Assembly: GCA_963649615.1 (NCBI GenBank)
Contig: CAVJIN010000050.1
Location: 1 to 10,689 of the forward strand
Direction: 5' to 3'
Source of the DNA: UBA9732 sp963649615
Lineage (GTDB): Bacteria > Spirochaetota > Spirochaetia > Sphaerochaetales > Sphaerochaetaceae
DNA: 10,689 nt
Part shown: piece after piece, positions 1 through 6,732 of the stretch
Layout: the number at the start of each line of letters is the position of its first letter
Position numbering within the stretch: the stretch's first letter is position 1
Made by a program: the position numbers and the translations under genes
The notes under the pieces: generated by a model
Databases searched by the model: none
Told to the model about the DNA's origin: nothing
Seen by the model: the letters and a program-made list of their open reading frames with translations, nothing else

Positions 1-1076
1 TGTGGCGTTTGAGCATAAAAATCATAAAGCTTAATGCTAATAGCTTTATAACCCAAGGACTCAAAGCGCAGAACGTCGCGGTGTAGTGTTGGAGAATAAC
101 AGGAGACATAAATAATACGAGAAGGACCCCAAGAAGCAATCATGTCAGGCACTTCTCTAGCAAGGCCCACACGGGGAGGATCTACAATAACAGTATCTAC
201 ACCCTTGTCTTTAGGCTTCCATTTTTCGACAGGAGCTGTAAAGAATGAGGTTCTCTTCAGATGCCGTTTAGCCAAATCCAAGCAGTTTTTATTCATCTCA
301 ACGGCAACTACTTCATATTTATCTTCAAGGTAGGCACTAAAAGTTCCTACCCCACTGTACAAGTCCATAACTCTAGGTCCTTGTACGCAGGAGACAACAT
401 AGTCAATCAGAAACGGCAGAAGTTTTAAATTAGACTGAAAGAACACTTGGTTGCTCACAGGAAGAGAATGACCACATATGGTAATATGGGAAATTCCAGC
501 TCCATATAACACTCCAGAATCTGTTGAGACACATGGGAGTTCCATGTTTTTCAATTCCCAAGCATTAATTTTTGGAGGATGCGCAATAAAATCATTTAAT
601 TTAGAATCTGCAATAAGACAATTATCTATAGCAACAGTATTATTAGAATCTTCTGCACAGAAACCTAAAGAGGCCTTACCATTATTTATCCTATACTGAA
701 AACGAGCTCTACTACGGTAACCAAATTCATCAGAAGGCAAATTAGAAGGTAAAACAGAAGGAAGAAATTCCAAGTTAATATCAGAAAATAGTTGTCTAAG
801 CAACTCTTCCTTTGCAGAAACTTGAGCCTCATATCTAAGTTCAATCCAAGGGCATCCTCCACATTGAGAACTATACTTGCAAGGAGACTGACGTCTCTCC
901 GGACTACGCTTGATAATATTGACAGGAACAGCAGAACAATAGCCTCTTTTCTCTTCAACTATCTTAATTTCTGCTTCCTCCCCTGGAAATAGGCCATTGA
1001 GAAATACAATTCTACCATCTTCAAGGTGACCAATGGTACGGCCACCTTGAACAAAATTTTCCGCAGTAACTATCAA
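1..1076 (-). CDS. TrmA/RlmD-family 23S rRNA (uracil-C5) methyltransferase, 3' end cut by window edge
   Basis: The family methylates C5 of a uracil in 23S rRNA (U1939 for RlmD, U747 for RlmC) or tRNA (TrmA) using S-adenosylmethionine. The 358 visible residues read without a stop to the window edge. The order is: an N-terminal TRAM-like beta domain (about 1-58); an Fe-S cysteine set C66-x5-C72-x2-C75 plus C153; the FFQSN motif (212-216); SAM motif I DLYSGVGTF (238-246); DPPR (299-302); and the catalytic cysteine C326 in YVSCYSPTLHRD. It ends at DFYAQTP, where relatives have only about ten more residues. The cysteine cluster favours RlmC/RlmD over TrmA, but the exact target cannot be told. The TTG start at 1076 is chosen because the frame has a TGA shortly upstream and no ATG; TAGGG lies about 8 nt ahead. 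It begins 11 bp after the pepF stop, so it is probably the last operon gene visible. Oddity: the usual SCNPATL is SCYSPTL. Confidence 0.93.
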   Translation of the reverse strand, partial: MIVTAENFVQGGRTIGHLEDGRIVFLNGLFPGEEAEIKIVEEKRGYCSAVPVNIIKRSPERRQSPCKYSSQCGGCPWIELRYEAQVSAKEELLRQLFSDINLEFLPSVLPSNLPSDEFGYRSRARFQYRINNGKASLGFCAEDSNNTVAIDNCLIADSKLNDFIAHPPKINAWELKNMELPCVSTDSGVLYGAGISHITICGHSLPVSNQVFFQSNLKLLPFLIDYVVSCVQGPRVMDLYSGVGTFSAYLEDKYEVVAVEMNKNCLDLAKRHLKRTSFFTAPVEKWKPKDKGVDTVIVDPPRVGLAREVPDMIASWGPSRIIYVSCYSPTLHRDVLRFESLGYKAISIKLYDFYAQTP

Positions 1077-1087
1077 CTCACAAAACC

Positions 1088-2842
1088 CTACTTCACCATC
1101 TCTTCAAGCTGCTTTGCATAAGAAGCAATAATATCCATTCCTTCCTGCCAGAAAGCAGGATCTTCTAGATCAATACCGGCAGTTGCTGCCACATCTTTTG
1201 CTGGAAGCTGACCGGTCAAAGATAAAAGCTCATTATACTTTTCATAAAACGGTCTTCCGTCAGAACTAGAACTTTCACTTCTGTGAAAAAGTCCAAGCGC
1301 AAAAAGTTGTCCAAAAGCATACGGATAATTATAGAAAGAAAAACCAGCACTGTAATAGTGTCCCTTAACCGCCCACATATATGGATGAAGGAAATTTTCA
1401 TCAAGACCATCCCCATAAGTCTTTTTTTGACAATCTATCATGATAGAACACATCTCATCTGGCATGAGTTCGCCATCTTTTCTGCGAGCAAAAAGTTCAC
1501 GTTCAAAATAAAAACGGCACAAGATATCGACACAAACCTGACATGCACTTTGCACAAACTGCTCAATAATTGCAACCTTCTCTTCTTTTGTAGCCTGCTC
1601 CACAGCTCCCTTGAATACTATGAATTCACTGAAGATTGATGCCGTCTCCGCAAGCGTCATTGGATACTGACCTAAGAGCGATGGCTTTGTACTTATTATA
1701 TGGTCATGCCAAGCATGTCCGAGTTCATGAGCAAAAGTTGAAACCCCATCATAGGTGCCATCAAAATTTGCAAAAACTCGACTTTCTTTGATTTTTGGCA
1801 TGTAGATATCATAAGCGCCACCTGTCTTACCTACACGAGGAAGAGGATCAATCCAATTTGCATTAAAAGCATGGTCTGCAAACTTTCCCATTTCTGGGTT
1901 AAATAGACCATATTGTTTTGCAACAAACTCGTGGGCCTGATCAAGGGTATAAACCATATTTGCATTTCCTACAGGAGCAAACAAATCATAGAAAGCCATC
2001 TTATCAACACCAAGTAGTTTTGCCTTAGTTTTCATATAAGAGCGAAACATGGGAAGATTCTTTTCAAGAGTTCCAATAAGTGCATCCAATATTTTCTGAT
2101 TAATGCGAGCCCCATGCATAGAGCGCTCAATAGGACTATTCCACTTTCTGCGTTTTTCAAGAGAAAGACAGGTTCCTTTAATTCCATTTAAAGCATAACA
2201 AAATGCAATTTCATGCTCTTTCCAAACCTTAAGCTCTGCTTCATAAGCTTTACGTCTTACCTCTCTATCAGCATTTGTAGCAAGAGCTCTGAGCTGAATA
2301 ACTGTAAGCTTCTTTCCATCAAGTTCTGCACAAGCAGCGGAAGAAATTGCTTCTTGTAATCTAGAATAGCTATCTGCACCACTTCTAGAAAGGTCTGCCG
2401 CAAGCTCTTCCATCTCTTTTGACATCTGATGTTTTGCATCGTTTGCAATCTCTTGAAGCACATAAGTGTAATGGGGATTCTTTTTGCAGAAAAGCTCAAC
2501 TTCTTGCGAATGTTCTGCAACATAAGAGGTAAACAATGTATCGCATACGGCTAAATCCATTGAGAGTTCTTCAACCTTGTTTAATGCATTAACAGCAACC
2601 TTGTTTGTTGTGTTTGTAGAGACCTGACAATAAGCATAAGAAGAAAGCGTAGTACTCAAATCCCACATCTCGTTTGTCTTATCCACCAAGTCAGCCAAAG
2701 TTGCCTTATTATTCTCTATTTCAGCTTTGAAAGAAGCAAGCAATCTCTTTAATTTAGCCAAGTCCTCATTAAATTCTTTAGAATCAACACTCGGATAGAT
2801 AGTTGTCAAATCCCATCTTTTTTCTTCCTTATAGTCTTCCAT
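1088..2842 (-). CDS. pepF: Oligoendopeptidase F, M3 family zinc metallopeptidase
   Basis: This is a cytoplasmic zinc peptidase that cleaves short peptides, usually as part of peptide recycling. The 584-residue product has the usual family length. A helical N-terminal region (about 1-190) is followed by the M3 catalytic domain. The zinc site is HELGH at 372-376, with the third ligand Glu399 in TLAETAS. The downstream HYYSAGFSFYNYPYAFGQLF segment (about 495-514) is the substrate-side signature typical of PepF. The start is ATG at 2842 because GGAGGAG sits immediately upstream; a TTG seven codons earlier would place that Shine-Dalgarno inside the coding region. It has no signal peptide. It follows the response regulator by 48 bp and precedes the rRNA methyltransferase by 11 bp, so co-transcription with the two-component pair is likely. 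Whether the peptidase is functionally tied to that pair is unknown. The assignment is secure at family level. Confidence 0.95.
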   Translation of the reverse strand: MEDYKEEKRWDLTTIYPSVDSKEFNEDLAKLKRLLASFKAEIENNKATLADLVDKTNEMWDLSTTLSSYAYCQVSTNTTNKVAVNALNKVEELSMDLAVCDTLFTSYVAEHSQEVELFCKKNPHYTYVLQEIANDAKHQMSKEMEELAADLSRSGADSYSRLQEAISSAACAELDGKKLTVIQLRALATNADREVRRKAYEAELKVWKEHEIAFCYALNGIKGTCLSLEKRRKWNSPIERSMHGARINQKILDALIGTLEKNLPMFRSYMKTKAKLLGVDKMAFYDLFAPVGNANMVYTLDQAHEFVAKQYGLFNPEMGKFADHAFNANWIDPLPRVGKTGGAYDIYMPKIKESRVFANFDGTYDGVSTFAHELGHAWHDHIISTKPSLLGQYPMTLAETASIFSEFIVFKGAVEQATKEEKVAIIEQFVQSACQVCVDILCRFYFERELFARRKDGELMPDEMCSIMIDCQKKTYGDGLDENFLHPYMWAVKGHYYSAGFSFYNYPYAFGQLFALGLFHRSESSSSDGRPFYEKYNELLSLTGQLPAKDVAATAGIDLEDPAFWQEGMDIIASYAKQLEEMVK

Positions 2843-2844
2843 AA

Positions 2845-2851
2845 CTCCTCC
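2845..2851 (-). promoter_or_regulatory. Ribosome binding site fixing the pepF start
   Basis: GGAGGAG lies 2 nt before the ATG at 2842 (4 nt if only GGAGG is counted). It is the strongest Shine-Dalgarno nearby and falls within the longer reading that would begin at TTG 2863, so it argues for the shorter protein. Confidence 0.75.
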
Positions 2852-2890
2852 ATAAATATTCAAAATCTCATGAATTTTTGCAAAACTGCC

Positions 2891-4237
2891 TCATAAATCC
2901 AAATCAAATTCTGCAATTTTATTTATCAACGTTCGCCTAGTAATACCCAATTCTTCGGCTGCCTTAGTACGGTTTCCCTCCCATCTTCTGAGAGCCCTTT
3001 CAATGGTCTGTTTTTCAACTTCCCTCAAAGATTGTGCGCTATGATCATCAAATAAGGCCATTGTTTTGCTATCAATAGGTTCCAACTCATCAGGCCTAAG
3101 ATCCAAATCATTTACCCCAATAATATTACCATCAGTAAAAATTGCAGCTCTTTCCAGTATATTCTCTAGCTCTCTAATATTGCCATGAAACCTATAGCCC
3201 TTGAGCATTTCCATAGCCTCAGGGGTAAGGCCTATAAGTTGACGTCCCATTCGAACGTTAAGCTTCTTTAGAATCCAAGCAGTTAGAAGAGGAATATCTT
3301 CTGTTCGTTCTCTGAGCGGTGGAACATGAATTCTTACAACGTTAAGCCTGTAAAAAAGATCTTCTCTGAATGAACCTTCCCGTACCATATCTTCAAGATT
3401 TCTGTTTGTTGCACAAACAATTCTCGCATTAATTGGAATTGGTTGTGTTCCTCCTAATCTTGTTATAGTTCTTTCTTGTAAAACCCTTAGTATTTTTACT
3501 TGAAGTGCATGTGGCATCTCCCCAATCTCATCAAGAAATAAAGTTCCCCCAGAAGCCAGCTCAAACATTCCCGTCTTTCTTGTAACTGCACCAGTAAAAG
3601 CGCCCTTTTCATAGCCAAACAGTTCACTTTCCAAGAGGTTTTCAGGTACACCACCAATATTAATAGCAACAAAAGGTCCAGCAGAAAGAGGACTCTGCTG
3701 ATGAATTGTCCTTGCAATTACCTCTTTTCCAGTACCACTCTCACCAGTCACAAGGACACTTGAATTGGTCATTGCAATTCTAGCAATCATATCCTTAATT
3801 CGCCTTATCTGCACACTTTCTCCTATGAAAGCATGATCTTGGGGCATTCTTTCTTCTGTTTCTTGAATATTTCTGAAATTTTGAGCTTCTACCAATTGCT
3901 TGAGCTTTATGGCAACTTCTTCTGGATTAAAAGGCTTCACAATATAGTCCTGTGCACCATGCTTTAGAGCCTCCACGGCGTCTGTAATTTCACCGTGAGC
4001 ACTGACCATGATAATGGGCATTCTAAAACCTTCCTGTCTTATCCACTTAATTAGCTCAAGCCCATCCATCCCAGGCATTCTTAAATCTATCAAACAGCCA
4101 TCAAACGGCTCTTCTCTAAGAAGTCGCTGTGCGGAGAACGCATTTTCAGCACCCTTTCCATCAATGGACTCTGTCTTGAGGTATCGGACCATTAAATCAC
4201 GAATGTTGGTTTCATCATCAACAATTAAAATTTTCAC
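2891..4237 (-). CDS. NtrC/AtoC-type sigma-54-dependent response regulator
   Basis: This is a cytoplasmic transcription activator that, once phosphorylated by its kinase, uses ATP hydrolysis to open promoters bound by sigma-54 RNA polymerase. The 448 residues contain all three expected parts. The receiver domain (1-115) has acidic Asp7/Asp8, phospho-acceptor Asp51 in LIDLRMPG, Ser79 and Lys101. The AAA+ domain (about 135-365) has Walker A GESGTGKE at 165-172, the sigma-54 contact loop GAFTGA at 212-217, Walker B TLFLDEIG near 232-239, REDLFYRLN near 291-299 and GNIREL near 352-357. A Fis-type helix-turn-helix sits at about 415-446. The start is GTG 4237, preceded by AAAGGAGGAG. A longer reading from further upstream would add 16 residues before the first receiver strand and overlap the kinase. 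The GTG overlaps the kinase TGA as GTGA, implying translational coupling. Minor variation: the usual WPGN before sensor II is FHGN. The target genes are unknown, and I saw no convincing -24/-12 sites here. Confidence 0.95.
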   Translation of the reverse strand: MKILIVDDETNIRDLMVRYLKTESIDGKGAENAFSAQRLLREEPFDGCLIDLRMPGMDGLELIKWIRQEGFRMPIIMVSAHGEITDAVEALKHGAQDYIVKPFNPEEVAIKLKQLVEAQNFRNIQETEERMPQDHAFIGESVQIRRIKDMIARIAMTNSSVLVTGESGTGKEVIARTIHQQSPLSAGPFVAINIGGVPENLLESELFGYEKGAFTGAVTRKTGMFELASGGTLFLDEIGEMPHALQVKILRVLQERTITRLGGTQPIPINARIVCATNRNLEDMVREGSFREDLFYRLNVVRIHVPPLRERTEDIPLLTAWILKKLNVRMGRQLIGLTPEAMEMLKGYRFHGNIRELENILERAAIFTDGNIIGVNDLDLRPDELEPIDSKTMALFDDHSAQSLREVEKQTIERALRRWEGNRTKAAEELGITRRTLINKIAEFDLDL

Positions 4238-5595
4238 TTTGACGACTCCTCCTTTATCTGTGTTTTTCCCTCTTCTTTGGAGCAAGGAAGCACTACCTCA
4301 GCAATTGTTCCTCCACCATCTCTATCATACAGCTTTAAGCTACCCCCAACAGCCATGACAAATTCACGCGAGATAGATAGCCCAATTCCAGAACCATTTA
4401 TCTTTGTGGTATAGAAAGGGTCAAAAATCTTGTCTTTAGCCTCTTTTGCAAGCCCATCTCCCCTATCAAGAACCCTCACCACCACGCTATCCTTACGCCC
4501 CTTACGAATCTCAACCCATACCTGTGGATCTCTTCCTTGCGTGCTTTCTGTAGCATTTTTGATTAGATTTTCAAAGACCGATCTCGCTCGGTCAGCATCA
4601 AAATTAACATAAACTTTTTCAAGGCCATCGGTATTTACCTCAATTGGCAATGCAAATAGAGATGCAATGTTAGTGATGTAGCCCACAAGCTCAAGTTCAA
4701 CCGGATTTCCAAGAGGATTCTTGAGGAATTCGCTAACACGGTTTGTCAAGTTTGTGAGGCGTTGAATCTCGCTATCCATGATTCGCAAGTCTTCATGATA
4801 CTCTTCTGGAAGCATCTTCTTTAACAGTGCACTTTGAATTGTCATTGCACTCAAAGGATTTTTAATTTCATGCGTAAGAGTCCTAGCTGCAGCCCCAAGT
4901 TTTGCAAGCCCTTGGTTCTTCTGCAACTCTATTCTATAGCGCCTATTTGACAAGTACATGTTAAGGACAACAAGAAATAAAACAGTTAAAGCAACTAAGC
5001 CAAAAACAGCCAAAAATCGCACATTTCTAACAGAAGAATAGTAAGAACTACCATCAAATTTAACATAAATAATTTCTGGAAAATCAATAGGAGTATTTAT
5101 CACCCCATCTTTAGAAATGCTTAGACTTCCAGTTTCAAGAGCAACATTCAATCTAGAAAGTCTAAAGTATTCAATTTCCTCTGTTTCATTATCCTGTAAG
5201 TAGATTCCAAGAGTGGAATCTTGATCCTTCTGCCGTGCTTTGACAAGTTTAGAAAGAGGAAGTGTTGTTGGCGCATCCCCAAGACGCGTATAAACTTGTC
5301 CATTTGAAGAATAAATCCCTATAGCTAAAATCCCTTCGTCTTCCATAACGGAAAGAGCCTTAGAAGAACTATCGGATAGGGCCATGTAAACAGAATTAAA
5401 CGAACTCTCCGATTCAAACTTCATCTCAAGAACAATCTTCTCTTGAAAGCTGTTATAAATCACAAAAATTAAGGAAAGAAGAATAATATAGGCAATAGCA
5501 AGACCAATGAGAACAATTAAACGCTCTTTGCCCTCAATAATCTTCCATTTGCGCTTTATTGTTTGATGAGTTTTCTCCAACGTCTCGCTTTTCAT
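4234..5595 (-). CDS. Membrane sensor histidine kinase (AtoS/NtrB-like), partner of the sigma-54 regulator
   Basis: This is an inner-membrane sensor kinase, expected to autophosphorylate on histidine and pass phosphate to Asp51 of the adjacent regulator. The 453-residue product has a short cytoplasmic N-terminus, a first membrane helix (about 26-48), an extracytoplasmic sensor region of roughly 143 residues, and a second helix (about 192-214). No obvious HAMP or PAS domain precedes the kinase core. The H box is THEIKNPL with His242; the N box ENLIKNA is at about 342-348; the G1 box DRGDG is at 377-381; DPFYTT lies near 392-397; the G2 box GSGIGLS is at 401-407. The ATG at 5595 is preferred because GAGGGG lies just upstream; a TTG 13 codons earlier is possible but would add only a basic stretch. 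It is the first gene of the leftward unit, divergent from hslO. The sensor region has no recognisable family, so the signal is unknown. Confidence 0.93.
   Translation of the reverse strand: MKSETLEKTHQTIKRKWKIIEGKERLIVLIGLAIAYIILLSLIFVIYNSFQEKIVLEMKFESESSFNSVYMALSDSSSKALSVMEDEGILAIGIYSSNGQVYTRLGDAPTTLPLSKLVKARQKDQDSTLGIYLQDNETEEIEYFRLSRLNVALETGSLSISKDGVINTPIDFPEIIYVKFDGSSYYSSVRNVRFLAVFGLVALTVLFLVVLNMYLSNRRYRIELQKNQGLAKLGAAARTLTHEIKNPLSAMTIQSALLKKMLPEEYHEDLRIMDSEIQRLTNLTNRVSEFLKNPLGNPVELELVGYITNIASLFALPIEVNTDGLEKVYVNFDADRARSVFENLIKNATESTQGRDPQVWVEIRKGRKDSVVVRVLDRGDGLAKEAKDKIFDPFYTTKINGSGIGLSISREFVMAVGGSLKLYDRDGGGTIAEVVLPCSKEEGKTQIKEESSK
4246..4255 (-). promoter_or_regulatory. Ribosome binding site of the response regulator
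   Basis: AAAGGAGGAG lies 8 nt before GTG 4237 and inside the last codons of the kinase gene. It selects the GTG start over longer in-frame readings. Confidence 0.75.
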
Positions 5596-5643
5596 TGGCC
5601 CCTCTTTTTCCCTCAGCCTTTTTCTCAATCTCAATTTTTCTCA

Positions 5644-5672
5644 ATTATAAAGTATATTTGATAAAAAGTTCC
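5644..5672 (-). promoter_or_regulatory. Candidate promoter of the kinase/regulator operon
   Basis: A perfect -10 hexamer TATAAT (5649-5644) lies about 50 nt ahead of the kinase ATG. At 17-bp spacing the -35 would be GGAACT (5672-5667), a poor match to TTGACA. An activator or an alternative sigma factor may compensate. The evidence is the -10 match and its position only. Confidence 0.4.
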
Positions 5673-5698
5673 TTGTGAATTAAGAACTACACAAAAGG

Positions 5699-5718
5699 CA
5701 CTTAAATACACTTAAATA
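5699..5718. repeat. Two perfect tandem copies of a 10-bp unit in the divergent promoter region
   Basis: CACTTAAATA occurs twice head to tail (5699-5708 and 5709-5718), followed by CA. The period equals about one helical turn. The repeat lies about 11 bp upstream of the hslO -35 and about 27 bp beyond the putative -35 of the kinase operon. It could be a paired binding site for a regulator or a slippage product; the sequence alone does not decide. Confidence 0.7.
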
Positions 5719-5729
5719 CATGTTAAACC

Positions 5730-5758
5730 TTGAACAAATACGACTGTTCTAATAATCT
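5730..5758 (+). promoter_or_regulatory. Candidate sigma-70-type promoter of hslO, implying a leaderless transcript
   Basis: TTGAAC (5730-5735, four of six to TTGACA) and TAATCT (5753-5758) are separated by exactly 17 bp. A start point 6-8 nt after the -10 falls at about 5764-5766, only 2-4 nt before the ATG at 5768. No Shine-Dalgarno is visible before that ATG, which fits a leaderless mRNA. Confidence 0.5.
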
Positions 5759-5767
5759 TTAAACACA

Positions 5768-6700
5768 ATGATAAAGAAACAAATTGAAGACAGGCTTCTT
5801 GCAGAACACCTGAGCAAGATAGCTGAAGATGGCAGGCAGGTAATGTTGCTCGCTGATGGCCAGATCCGTCTTACAGGCTTAGGCGGAACCACTATGGTGA
5901 ATCAAATGCGTGCAAACCACAATTTAGGCATTCTAGAAACTTTAGTTCTAGGGCAAGCTTATATTGCAGCAGGACTAATGGCATCGTCCATAAAAGGAAA
6001 TGACAGAATTCAGCTTTCCGTGGATTGCGGTGGCCCAATTGGCGGAATATACGTTGAATCTTGGGCATGTGGAGCCGTTAGAGGCTATCTTAAGAACAAT
6101 CCTATCCATATAGACAAACCACTTGAAAACTCAAACTTATCAATGCTTTATGGTCCAGGATTCATTAGCGTCACAAAACTTCTTGAAGGTTCAAAGACCC
6201 CATTCACAGGTCAAACCATGATACAATATGGCGACTTAGCCAAAGACTTGGCCCTTTACTACAACGAAAGTGAACAAACTCCAACAATGTTCTCTTTAGG
6301 TGTACACTTTGACAAACAAGGTAGAGCTTTAGGAGCAGGAGGTCTTTTCTTACAGGCAATGCCAAACTGCAAAGACGAAATTCTTGAAGAACTGCAAAAG
6401 AAAAGTAAAACTCTTCCATCTCTTGCAAAGTCTATAAGCGAAGGAAAGACAGTCTTGGAATACTGTTCTGAGGTTTTTGCTGACTATGGAGTTGAAAACT
6501 TGGCCTCAGAGCCAATTGCTTTCTCTTGTCCTTGTAATAAACAAAACTTCTCAATTTTTCTTTCAAGGCTTCCCCTTGAAGAGAAGAGAGAAATTCTCAA
6601 AGCAGATAAGTTTCCCCTTGAACTTCAATGCTTTAATTGTGGGACAAATTACAAATTTGAAAAAGACGAAGTCAAAAAGCTATTTGACGCAACAGTTTAG
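5768..6700 (+). CDS. hslO: Hsp33 redox-regulated molecular chaperone
   Basis: Hsp33 is a cytoplasmic holdase that is inactive while reduced with zinc bound and switches on under oxidative stress by forming disulfides. The 310-residue product has the normal family layout. The core domain includes MRANHNLGILETLVLGQAYIA-like sequence around 47-68 and VDCGGPIGGI-like sequence around 85-94. The C-terminal redox switch has four cysteines, C254-x-C256 and C288-x2-C291, with 31 residues between the pairs. All zinc ligands are present. ATG 5768 is the only start before an in-frame TAA at 5753-5755, and the residues it adds match the expected first helix. The next ATG (5843) would remove 25 residues. 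No Shine-Dalgarno precedes the start, and the best promoter places the transcript start next to it. It is followed after 32 bp by rlmKL and is probably co-transcribed with it. Additional cysteines at 87, 101, 201 and 233 are not known family switch residues. Confidence 0.94.
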   Translation: MIKKQIEDRLLAEHLSKIAEDGRQVMLLADGQIRLTGLGGTTMVNQMRANHNLGILETLVLGQAYIAAGLMASSIKGNDRIQLSVDCGGPIGGIYVESWACGAVRGYLKNNPIHIDKPLENSNLSMLYGPGFISVTKLLEGSKTPFTGQTMIQYGDLAKDLALYYNESEQTPTMFSLGVHFDKQGRALGAGGLFLQAMPNCKDEILEELQKKSKTLPSLAKSISEGKTVLEYCSEVFADYGVENLASEPIAFSCPCNKQNFSIFLSRLPLEEKREILKADKFPLELQCFNCGTNYKFEKDEVKKLFDATV

Positions 6701-6732
6701 AAGTTTTTATAAAAAACCATTAAGGAGCCTTT

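Noticed and set aside
686..958. Minus-strand 90-residue hydrophobic-looking frame
   Set aside because: It is an out-of-frame reading of the rRNA methyltransferase gene, in the region encoding the Fe-S cysteine cluster.
142..992. Small plus-strand open frames over the first kilobase
   Set aside because: They are antisense to the TrmA/RlmD-family gene, whose minus-strand frame carries all family motifs; the small frames show no recognisable domain.
2876..2885. Perfect palindrome TTTTGCAAAA before pepF, also present at 10674-10683 after the alcohol dehydrogenase
   Set aside because: The AT-rich background makes such palindromes likely by chance, related TTTGCAAA words occur inside genes, and the two sites have no common genetic context.
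5671..5698. Imperfect inverted repeat CCTTGTG ... CACAAAAGG in the divergent region
   Set aside because: Needs a two-base bulge and has a 12-nt loop; not distinguishable from chance in an AT-rich spacer.
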